Shown here piece by piece: positions 48,989 through 55,985 of a stretch of DNA of 64,000 bases. A program made the translations under genes and the position numbers. Each line of letters begins with the position of its first letter. The stretch's first letter is position 1. The notes under the pieces were generated by a model. It did not search any database. It was not told the origin of the DNA and saw only the letters and a program-made list of their open reading frames with translations. Source of the stretch: UBA1429 sp964482225 (GTDB taxonomy: Bacteria; Chloroflexota; Anaerolineae; UBA1429); the NCBI GenBank assembly GCA_964482225.1, contig CAYZWT010000014.1:1-64000 (forward strand). The letters are read 5' to 3'.

Positions 48989-50191
48989 CTACCCCACCTG
49001 GCAGAGAAACCCCTTGAGATAGGCCCCCTCGGGAAAGGTCAGCGCCACGGGGTGATCGGCGGCCTGGCCCAGGCGCTCCAGGATGCGCACCTGGCGCCCT
49101 GCATCCAGGCTGGCCCCAAAGAGGATCTTTTGGAACAGCGCCTCGTCTATGGCGCCGGAGCAGGAAAAAGTGGCCAGGATGCCGCCCGGCCGCAGCAGGT
49201 GCAGGGCTTGCAGGTTGATGTCCTTGTAGCCGCGCGAGGCCGACTGCACCTGGGCCTGGGAAAAGGCGAACTTGGGCGGGTCCAGGATGATGACATCGAA
49301 CCGCCGCGCCTGATCGCGCATGGTGCGCAGCACGCGAAAGGCATCCCCCGCGATGGTCTCCACCCGCTCGGCAGGCACCCCGTTGAGGGCCATGTGCGCC
49401 TCGGCGGCGGCCAGCGCCTCGGCAGAGCTATCCAGGTTGACCACTCGCCGGGCCCCCGCCGTCCCGGCATACACGCCAAAGCCCCCGGTGTAGCCAAAGG
49501 CATTCAACACATCGGCCCCGGCGCAGTAGGCCGCCACCCGCTGGCGGTTCTCGCGCTGATCCAGGTAAAAGCCGGTCTTGTGGCCGCGCAACAGGTCCAC
49601 CTGGAACCGCCGCCCGTGCTCGACGATGCCAACCTGGGGCGGGGGCGCATCCCCCGCCAACACGCCCACGGCGTCGGCCAGGCCCTCGCGGGGGCGCACG
49701 TCCACATCACTGCGCTCATAGATCCCCTTGGGCGCCAGCAGCTCCATCAGCAGCGCGGCCAGCAGTTCCTTACGCTGCTCGATGCCGGCGGTCAGGGATT
49801 GGAGCACCAGCCACTCGCCGTAACGGTCCACGATCAGGCCGGGCAGCCCGTCCGATTCGGCATGCACCAGGCGGCAGGCGTCGGTCTCGGCCAGGCCCGG
49901 CAGCGCCGCCCGCCGGGCGATGGCTGCCTCCAGGCGGCGCCGCCAAAAGGCCGCATCTATCGCCTCGTCGGGGTCCCAGGTCAGGATGCGCACGGCGATC
50001 TGGGAGCGCGGGTTATAATAGCCGCGCCCGCAGGGGCGGCCCGCGCCATCCACGATCTCCACCAGATCGCCGGGCTGGGCCTGGCCCTCGACGCGCGCGA
50101 TGGCCCCGCCAAAGAGCCACGGGTGGCGGTTCTGCAAGGCGCGCTGCGCGCTAGCGCGCTCGCGCCCGCGCTTCAGGTGTACGGTAATCAC
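48989..50191 (-). CDS. rlmI: Class I SAM-dependent rRNA methyltransferase (RlmI-like)
   Basis: 400 residues, PUA domain plus methyltransferase. RlmI methylates a cytosine (C1962) of 23S rRNA in Escherichia coli. The PUA part has LQNRHPWLFGGAIARVEGQAQPGDLVEI; the linker ESDGLPGLIVDRYGEWLVLQ is the family hallmark; catalytic half: GHKTGFYLDQRENR, VLNAFGYTGGFGVYAGTAGARRVVNLDSS (SAM loop), VIILDPPKFA and TFSCSGA. The start is a GTG at 50191 after AGGAG, overlapping the end of an 18-codon mini-frame that begins at the tilS stop. Confidence 0.88.
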   Translation of the reverse strand: MITVHLKRGRERASAQRALQNRHPWLFGGAIARVEGQAQPGDLVEIVDGAGRPCGRGYYNPRSQIAVRILTWDPDEAIDAAFWRRRLEAAIARRAALPGLAETDACRLVHAESDGLPGLIVDRYGEWLVLQSLTAGIEQRKELLAALLMELLAPKGIYERSDVDVRPREGLADAVGVLAGDAPPPQVGIVEHGRRFQVDLLRGHKTGFYLDQRENRQRVAAYCAGADVLNAFGYTGGFGVYAGTAGARRVVNLDSSAEALAAAEAHMALNGVPAERVETIAGDAFRVLRTMRDQARRFDVIILDPPKFAFSQAQVQSASRGYKDINLQALHLLRPGGILATFSCSGAIDEALFQKILFGASLDAGRQVRILERLGQAADHPVALTFPEGAYLKGFLCQVG

Positions 50192-50244
50192 GCTCTCGCT
50201 CCTAGCTTCGCTGCGCGCCCGCGTTTGAGATGTACGGTCGTCAT
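50188..50244 (-). CDS. 18-codon mini-frame with duplicated rlmI start
   Basis: ATG at 50244 overlaps the tilS stop by 4 nt (ATGA) and encodes an 18-residue peptide beginning MTTVHLKRGR. The rlmI frame itself begins VITVHLKRGR at the GTG at 50191, and the two overlap as GTGA. The first ten codons are thus present twice in tandem, in different frames, with silent differences (CAT/CAC, CTC/CTG, AAA/AAG). It looks like a partial duplication that pushed the original start out of frame; translation may now pass from tilS to the mini-frame to rlmI. Expression is unproven. Confidence 0.5.
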   Translation of the reverse strand: MTTVHLKRGRAAKLGARA

Positions 50245-51737
50245 GGTTGGGCCTCACTTCTCTCGATAGGCTCGAACCGCAGCCAGAGCACCCGCACGGT
50301 CTCGCCCGTGATGGCATAGCGGGCATCCACCCTCACCCCGGCCACCCAGGCCACCTGGTCATTGCAGACCAGCAGGGGCACGGCGTCGCGCTCGTGGCGC
50401 GGCAGCTTGGCATTAATCAAGAGCTCCTTGACCGATTGGCTGCGCCCCAGCCCCAGGGGGTACAGGGCATCCCCCGGCCGGCGGGGGCGCAGGAGCAGCG
50501 GCCCGCGCAGCCTCTCAGCGTCGAAATAGCCGGTGTAAGGGTCGGGGTTCGACTGCCACCCGGCGGGCAACGCCTGGCGCGGCGCGACCCGCGCCGTGAG
50601 CCGCCAGCGCCCATCGGGGAGGGGCGTCTCCCCCGGCAGGGCCACCGGCGTGGGCGCCCCCACCCGGGGGCGCTCCTCCGGCGGCCAGCCCACGCCCTGG
50701 GCGGCCAGCAGGGCGGCGTCATAGCCCAGGGTGAGCAGCAGGCCCCCCGGCAGGGTGGCGCGGTCGCCCGTGCGCCCCTGACGCACGATCTCCAGCGCTC
50801 GCTCGGTGTGCTCAAAGGCGATATCTCGCAGCGACCGGCGCAGGCGGCGCACCGCCTCGCGCAGCAGGGAGCGTTGCAGCCCCACGGGCAGCGCCCGCAG
50901 GGCCGCCAGGTCCAGGAGGATGCGCTCGCCCGCCTCCTGGCGCACCACCGTGGGCCAGGTCTCGGCCAGCAGGCCGCGCAGCAGGTCATCGTCCCCGGCC
51001 AGGGCCTCGGCCATGCGGCCCAGGGCGGCGCGGAGGTTCGGATTGTAGCCCTCCAGGTAGGGGATCAGCTCGTGGCGGATGCGGTTGCGGAACAGGGTCG
51101 TATCCAGGTTGGAGCGGTCGTACAGGGGCTCCAGCCCCTGCTCCTGGCAATAGGCGACGATCTCGGCCCGCGTCACGCCCAGCAGCGGGCGCGCCAGATA
51201 TATGCCCTGTAGCGCAGCGTCCGCAACGTCCGGCCCCAGGTACAGCTCGCCCAGGGGCGTCAGGGGGCGCATCCCGCGCAGCCCCGCCAGCCCGCTGCCC
51301 CGCAGCAGGTGCATCAGCACCGTCTCCACCTGATCGTCGGCGTGGTGGCCCACGGCCACGGTGTGTGCGCCCAGGCTGCGGGCCAGCCGCCCCAAAAAGG
51401 CATAGCGCGCCTGGCGGGCGGCCTCCTCCAGCGAGAGGCCCTGGGCGGCGGCGCGGGCGGGCACATCCGCTGACTCTACGGTGCAGGGCAACCCCCACTC
51501 ACCACAGAGCCGCGTCACATAGGCCGCCTCGGCCCCGGCCTCTGGGCGGATGCCGTGGTCCATGTGCGCCGCGTGCAGCGTTGCACCATAGGCGGGCGCC
51601 AGGGCGCGCAGGGCATGCAGCAAGCAGAGGGAATCGGGGCCGCCGGAGACGCCCACCACCACGGGCTCGCCCCTGGGCAGCAGCCCATGCTCGTCAATGG
51701 CGGTTCGCACGCGCTCAACAAGAGGCTTCTGCAACAC
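50241..51737 (-). CDS. tilS: tRNA(Ile)-lysidine synthase
   Basis: 498 residues. Adds lysine to C34 of tRNA-Ile(CAU), so that it reads AUA codons. The PP-loop SGGPDSLCLLHAL (31-43) binds ATP; HAAHMDHGIRPEA, TVAVGHHADDQVETVLMHLLRGSGLAGLRGM and PLLGVTRAEIVAYCQEQGLEPLYDRSN with TLFRNRIRHELIPYL are N-terminal TilS signatures; the C-terminal anticodon-binding part ends PLLVCNDQVAWVAGVRVDARYAIT. GTG at 51737 has TTGGAG upstream. A tRNA with CAU anticodon, a likely substrate, is at 23.7 kb. Confidence 0.93.
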   Translation of the reverse strand: MLQKPLVERVRTAIDEHGLLPRGEPVVVGVSGGPDSLCLLHALRALAPAYGATLHAAHMDHGIRPEAGAEAAYVTRLCGEWGLPCTVESADVPARAAAQGLSLEEAARQARYAFLGRLARSLGAHTVAVGHHADDQVETVLMHLLRGSGLAGLRGMRPLTPLGELYLGPDVADAALQGIYLARPLLGVTRAEIVAYCQEQGLEPLYDRSNLDTTLFRNRIRHELIPYLEGYNPNLRAALGRMAEALAGDDDLLRGLLAETWPTVVRQEAGERILLDLAALRALPVGLQRSLLREAVRRLRRSLRDIAFEHTERALEIVRQGRTGDRATLPGGLLLTLGYDAALLAAQGVGWPPEERPRVGAPTPVALPGETPLPDGRWRLTARVAPRQALPAGWQSNPDPYTGYFDAERLRGPLLLRPRRPGDALYPLGLGRSQSVKELLINAKLPRHERDAVPLLVCNDQVAWVAGVRVDARYAITGETVRVLWLRFEPIERSEAQP

Positions 51738-51858
51738 CGGCCTGCTCCAAGGCGCTGCCCAGCTGCACGCAAGAGCCCGCCCGCAACCGCGCCTTGTCCA
51801 GGATCCGTCCCGCCGCCCTCACCCCCGCTCCAGCGCCGTGCAACCGACGCGTCGCCGC

Positions 51859-51900
51859 CCCCTCTCCCGTACCTGCGGGAGAGGGGATTGGGGGTGAGAG
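51859..51900. repeat. Hairpin CCCCTCTCCCG...CGGGAGAGGGG with GGGGGTGAG tail
   Basis: 11-bp arms (51859-51869, 51876-51886) followed by ATTGGGGGTGAGAG. Relative of the element at 62860-62933 and of the 180-234 and 8849 hairpins. Confidence 0.7.
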
Positions 51901-51953
51901 CGACAGCGAGGGCTGCTGCCCTGTGCGACGAGCCGCCCTACCTCTCATGGGGG

Positions 51954-54900
51954 CTACAACTCTTGCAAAAGCTGGCGCGCCAGGGCCTCGGGCGCATCGC
52001 CCGCGCCCAGGGGCCGCAGCCGCAGGGTATAGCTCATGGGCGCCAGGCGCAACAGGTACTCGGGGCGGGTGCCCGGCCCGCAGCTCGCGCCGCCCAGTCC
52101 CGTCTGCCCATAGTCCAGGTTCAGCGTCACAACCGGCTGCCGTTCCAGCTCGTTGGTGTGCTCGGCGGCCGTCAGGTTCTCGGTGCTATAGTGGTGGGCG
52201 CTGACCTCCAGCAGGGGCAGGCCCACGGCCAGCAGCCCCACGCCCTCTGCGTCGGTCAGGGCCGCCCAACGCACATCGGTCTTGTTGCCGTTCTCCTGGG
52301 GCACCACATAGGGCACATACTGGTCATCCACCGAACCGGCATAGCGGCCCACCTGGGCGCTGGCCTTGCGATCCACATAGGACTCGTGGGGGCCGCGCCC
52401 GAACCAGGTCATGGCGTCCAGCCCGGGGGCCAGGCGCAGTTGCAGGCCAAAGCGGGGCAGCACACCCATGCGCAGCGTCGGATCCAAGGCGGTGTCCAGG
52501 ATCACGTCGCCGCTGCCATAGATGGTATAGCGCTGGCGGCAGGCCAGGCCAAAGGTGGTCTCTGGCGGGCTGGTGAAGAAGCGCACCTCCACCTGCACCA
52601 TCTGGTCGGCCACCTGTTCCGCCGCGACCTGGCGCACCAGGCGGGTCAGGCGATCCAGGCCCATAGCCCGCCACAGAACGGCCATGGACTCCATGCGGCC
52701 CCGGGCCATGTCGTTATCGGTGGGGGCGCGCCACAGGTTCAGCCGGGGCCCCTGCGCCAACAACTCGCGCCCGTGGGCCTGCCAGGAGACGATCTCGCCC
52801 AGGGCGCGGTCAATCGCCAGTTCCCAGCCCTGGCCGCAGATCGTGATCCGCTCGGCGTCCTCACGCAACTCGAGGGCGGGCATGGCCGCAAGGCACAGCT
52901 CTTGGGCGGAGGCTTCCCACGGCATGCGGAACTGCTCCCAAGCCACAAGATGCCCCGCCTCGGCCCAGGGCGCGGCCTCGCGCCGGGTAAAGGTCAGGTT
53001 CAGCCAATACTCGGCGCCGGGGGCCATCTCGGGCTGGGTCAGATCCAGGGTCACCCGCTGCGACTCGCCCGGCCCGATCTCCAGGCTGGGCGTCGCGCCA
53101 GAGTCAATCACCACGCCATCCTCGGTCAGGCTCCAGGTGATGGCCAGCCCTTCCAGCGACAGGAAATCATAGCGGTTGGTGATCAGCAGCTCGCCCGCGT
53201 CCAGATCCAGCGGCTCGACCACCACCGGCTGGAGCAGGTACTTGTACTCGATCAGCGCAGGGTGGATGGCGCGGTCGGGGCCCACCAAGCCGTTGCAGCA
53301 AAAGGGGCCGTCGTTGGGCACATCGCCGAAATCGCCGCCATAGGCATAGTAGCGCTGGCCTTTTTCATCTACCTTGGCGAGACCCTGGTCCTGCCAGTCC
53401 CAGATGAACCCGCCGATCAGGCGCTCGGTGTTGCGGATGGCGTCCACATACTCTTTCAGGTTGCCGCAACTGTTGCCCATAGCGTGGGCATACTCGCACA
53501 TCATCACGGGGCGCGGGTCATCGGGCACGGTGGCCATCTCGATGATGCGCTCTACGCTGGGGTACATGGTCGAGACCACGTCCACATAGGGCTCGCGGCC
53601 CGCCGATTCGTAATGCACAAAACGGGTGGGATCGTTGGCGTGGATCCAGTCCGCCATCGCCTCGTGGTTGGGGCCATGGCCCGCCTCGTTGCCCAGCGAC
53701 CAGCAGATCACGCTGGGGTGGTTCTTGTCGCGCTGCACCATGCGGATCGCCCGCTCCAAAAAGGCGGTGCGCCAGACGGGGTCGTTGCTGGGCTTGGCCC
53801 ACACGCCGTGGGTCTCCAGGTTGGCCTCGTCAATGACATACAGGCCGAACCGGTCGCACAGGTCCAGCCAGTAGGGGTCGTTGGGATAGTGGGAGGTGCG
53901 CACGGCGTTCAGGTTGTGCTGCTTCATCAGGGTGATGTCGGCCAGCATCGCCTCGCGGGTGACCGACTTGCCGCGCTCGGGATCGTGGTCGTGGCGGTTG
54001 GCGCCCAGCAACAGCACCGGCGCGCCGTTGATGAACAGCTTGCCCTCGCGCAGCTCTACCTGGCGGAAACCGACCCGGCAGCTCTGGGCCTCGATCAGGT
54101 CGCCATGGGGGCCATAGAGGGAGAGCACCAGGGTATAGAGGTAAGGCGTCTCGGCGGTCCACTTGTGCGGGTCTGCGATGAGGCGCTCGAACTCGAATAC
54201 GCGCTCCTCGCCATACCCCAGGGCGGCCCCCTCGGCGATGGGGGCCTCGAACAGGGCGCGGCCCTTGGCGTCGTGCAGGCTCGCCCGCAACGAAAGCTCC
54301 GTGGGCGCATCGCCGACGTTCTCTACCCAGGCCCGCACCTGGAGCGCGCCATGGCGATAGTCGGCGCTCAGGGGCGTCTGCACGGCGAAATCGCGCACGT
54401 GCTGGCGGGGCATGGCGCAAAGATAGACGTCGCGGTAGATGCCCGCCAGGCGCCAGTGGTCCTGGTCCTCCAGGTAGGTACCGTCGGACCAGCGATAGAC
54501 GCGAGCCGCCAGCAGGTTCTCGCCCGGCTGCAAGTAGGGCGTCAGGTCGAACTCGGCGGGCAGGCGGCTATCCTGGCTATAGCCCACAAACTGGCCGTTG
54601 AGCCACAGGTAAAAGGCCGATTCCACGCCGCCGAACACCACCGCGATGCGCCGCCCCTGCCATTCGGCGGGCACGGCAAAGGAGACCCGGTAGCTGCCCA
54701 CCTCGTTGGTGTCATGCGGCACCCGGGGCATCTCGTCCGGCGGAAAGGGATACTGGACGTTGGTGTATTGGGGATAGCCATAGCCGTGCATCTGCCAGTT
54801 GGCGGGCACGACGATGGTCTCCCAGTCCGATGCGTCATAGTCGTGCTGCTCGAATCCCTCGGGGGCGTCGCCGGGCATGGGCGCCCAGTGGAACTGCCAA

Positions 54901-55055
54901 TCGCCGTTCAGCAGGCGCGCCCAGGGCGAATCGAGACCCTCGCCCTGCAGCGTCAGCTCGATGCTGGGGTAGGGCACAGCCGTGGCATGGGCCGGGGCCT
55001 TGTTGATGCCGACGACCTCGGGGTTCTCCCAATCATGCGGTTGATCCAGATTCAT
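51954..55055 (-). CDS. lacZ: Beta-galactosidase, GH2 (LacZ-like, large)
   Basis: 1033 residues, the five-domain LacZ size. Jelly-roll start with DWENPEVVGINKAPAHA (typical large-LacZ start), WQMHGYGYPQYTNVQYPFPPD; two Ig-like domains with ARVYRWSDGTYLEDQDHWRLAGIYRDVYL; a TIM barrel with NRHDHDPERGKSVTREAM, acid/base Glu457 in CWSLGNEAGHG and nucleophile Glu521 in MMCEYAHAMGNS; C-terminal beta-gal small-chain domain with GRGPHESYVDRKASA. No signal peptide. ATG follows AGGAGGAGC. Promoter TTGCCG-17-TACAAT. It removes beta-galactosyl units from imported oligosaccharides; no lactose permease adjacent. Confidence 0.95.
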   Translation of the reverse strand: MNLDQPHDWENPEVVGINKAPAHATAVPYPSIELTLQGEGLDSPWARLLNGDWQFHWAPMPGDAPEGFEQHDYDASDWETIVVPANWQMHGYGYPQYTNVQYPFPPDEMPRVPHDTNEVGSYRVSFAVPAEWQGRRIAVVFGGVESAFYLWLNGQFVGYSQDSRLPAEFDLTPYLQPGENLLAARVYRWSDGTYLEDQDHWRLAGIYRDVYLCAMPRQHVRDFAVQTPLSADYRHGALQVRAWVENVGDAPTELSLRASLHDAKGRALFEAPIAEGAALGYGEERVFEFERLIADPHKWTAETPYLYTLVLSLYGPHGDLIEAQSCRVGFRQVELREGKLFINGAPVLLLGANRHDHDPERGKSVTREAMLADITLMKQHNLNAVRTSHYPNDPYWLDLCDRFGLYVIDEANLETHGVWAKPSNDPVWRTAFLERAIRMVQRDKNHPSVICWSLGNEAGHGPNHEAMADWIHANDPTRFVHYESAGREPYVDVVSTMYPSVERIIEMATVPDDPRPVMMCEYAHAMGNSCGNLKEYVDAIRNTERLIGGFIWDWQDQGLAKVDEKGQRYYAYGGDFGDVPNDGPFCCNGLVGPDRAIHPALIEYKYLLQPVVVEPLDLDAGELLITNRYDFLSLEGLAITWSLTEDGVVIDSGATPSLEIGPGESQRVTLDLTQPEMAPGAEYWLNLTFTRREAAPWAEAGHLVAWEQFRMPWEASAQELCLAAMPALELREDAERITICGQGWELAIDRALGEIVSWQAHGRELLAQGPRLNLWRAPTDNDMARGRMESMAVLWRAMGLDRLTRLVRQVAAEQVADQMVQVEVRFFTSPPETTFGLACRQRYTIYGSGDVILDTALDPTLRMGVLPRFGLQLRLAPGLDAMTWFGRGPHESYVDRKASAQVGRYAGSVDDQYVPYVVPQENGNKTDVRWAALTDAEGVGLLAVGLPLLEVSAHHYSTENLTAAEHTNELERQPVVTLNLDYGQTGLGGASCGPGTRPEYLLRLAPMSYTLRLRPLGAGDAPEALARQLLQEL

Positions 55056-55144
55056 GGCGCTCCTCCTGCCTCATCATGGCTCGTCACCGGCGCGGCCCCA
55101 TTGCCGCGCCAGCTTGTTCCTGCATGGTATGCTGAACTGCCCCG

Positions 55145-55173
55145 ATTGTAGCCGCAACCCGGCGGCGCGGCAA
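55145..55173 (-). promoter_or_regulatory. Promoter of lacZ
   Basis: Minus strand: -35 TTGCCG (55168-55173), 17-bp spacer, -10 TACAAT (55145-55150); leader about 83 nt. Confidence 0.65.
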
Positions 55174-55187
55174 CACGCAGGGGATGG

Positions 55188-55233
55188 GGGGCTCAAAACA
55201 AACAGCCTCCCGAAACATGCGTCTCGGGAGGCT
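55188..55233 (-). terminator. Intrinsic terminator of tRNA-His
   Basis: On the minus strand AGCCTCCCGA pairs with TCGGGAGGCT around GACGCATGTT-like loop bases, followed by GTTTGTTTTG. It separates the tRNA gene from lacZ. Confidence 0.8.
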
Positions 55234-55237
55234 GGAG

Positions 55238-55311
55238 GGTGAGCGGTGGGATTCGAACCCACGGTCTTCTGGGCCACAACCAGATGCCTTGACCACTCGG
55301 CTACGCCCACC
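55238..55311 (-). tRNA. tRNA-His (anticodon GUG)
   Basis: 74 nt including the extra G at position -1 that pairs with C73, the identity mark of histidine tRNA. Acceptor GTGGGCG/CGCTCAC, D-arm GCC...GGC, anticodon arm TCTGG-TTGTGGC-CCAGA, T-arm GTGGG-TTCGAAT-CCCAC. CCA not encoded. Confidence 0.95.
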
Positions 55312-55323
55312 ACGGCAAGCGAG

Positions 55324-55352
55324 ATTCTACCATAGGCGCCCTTGTGCGCCAA
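55324..55352 (-). promoter_or_regulatory. Promoter of tRNA-His
   Basis: Minus strand: -35 TTGGCG (55347-55352), 17-bp spacer, -10 TAGAAT (55324-55329). Confidence 0.65.
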
Positions 55353-55379
55353 GTTTGGCTTGGCAGCGTGCGCTCTGTC

Positions 55380-55970
55380 CTATGCCAGCGGCTCGTCCCG
55401 CACCTTGAGATAGACCGAGACCATGCGATGCGCAGCCGTGAGCACGCTGCCCACGGCCAGGATCCAAAGCACGGGCACGATCCAGCCGGTCACCAGGCCG
55501 ATAAAGAGGGTCAGGGTGCGCTCGACGCGGGTAAAGAGCCCCTCTTTGCATGCCAGCCCCAGGCCCTCGGCCCGCGCCCTGGCATAGCTCACCATCAGCG
55601 AGCCCACGATGGCCACATAGATCAGCATCTCCTCGGTGCGGCCCGGCTGCCCCATATAGTACCAGGCCAGCCCCAGGAGCACCCCCGCCTCTGAGACGCG
55701 GTCCAGGCTGGAATCCAGGAACGCGCCGAACTTGGAGACCAGGCCCCGCTGGCGGGCCAGGGCGCCATCAAAGGCGTCGAACACAGAGGTGACGGCCAGC
55801 AGCACGCCGCCCAGCCGCAGCGCGCCCGTGGCCAACACCGCGCCCACACCCACCTGCAGCAGGCAGCCAAAGATGGTCAGGGCGTTGGGGTGCACCCCCA
55901 GCCGGTTAAAGAAACCGGCAATCGCCTCGATCGCTTTGCGAAAGACCTTCCTGAGCCAATCGGTAAACAT
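55380..55970 (-). CDS. CDP-alcohol phosphatidyltransferase family protein
   Basis: 196 residues, about six hydrophobic segments. The family motif DG-x2-AR-x8-G-x3-D-x3-D is exact in DAFDGALARQRGLVSKFGAFLDSSLDR (near 64-90). These enzymes exchange the CMP of CDP-diacylglycerol (or CDP-archaeol-like donors) for an alcohol such as glycerol phosphate or inositol phosphate. The LGVHPNALTIFG start is common in the inositol-phosphate/glycerol-phosphate branch. It starts 15 nt after the glyQS stop, so it is likely in the same transcript. The accepted alcohol is not predictable. Confidence 0.88.
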   Translation of the reverse strand: MFTDWLRKVFRKAIEAIAGFFNRLGVHPNALTIFGCLLQVGVGAVLATGALRLGGVLLAVTSVFDAFDGALARQRGLVSKFGAFLDSSLDRVSEAGVLLGLAWYYMGQPGRTEEMLIYVAIVGSLMVSYARARAEGLGLACKEGLFTRVERTLTLFIGLVTGWIVPVLWILAVGSVLTAAHRMVSVYLKVRDEPLA

Positions 55971-55985
55971 GGCGCCTCTTTCGTT

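Noticed and set aside
51555..55151. Open frame of 1198 codons on the plus strand
   Set aside because: It is the antisense shadow of the GH2 beta-galactosidase, whose catalytic motifs and ribosome site are clear. High GC keeps several frames open.
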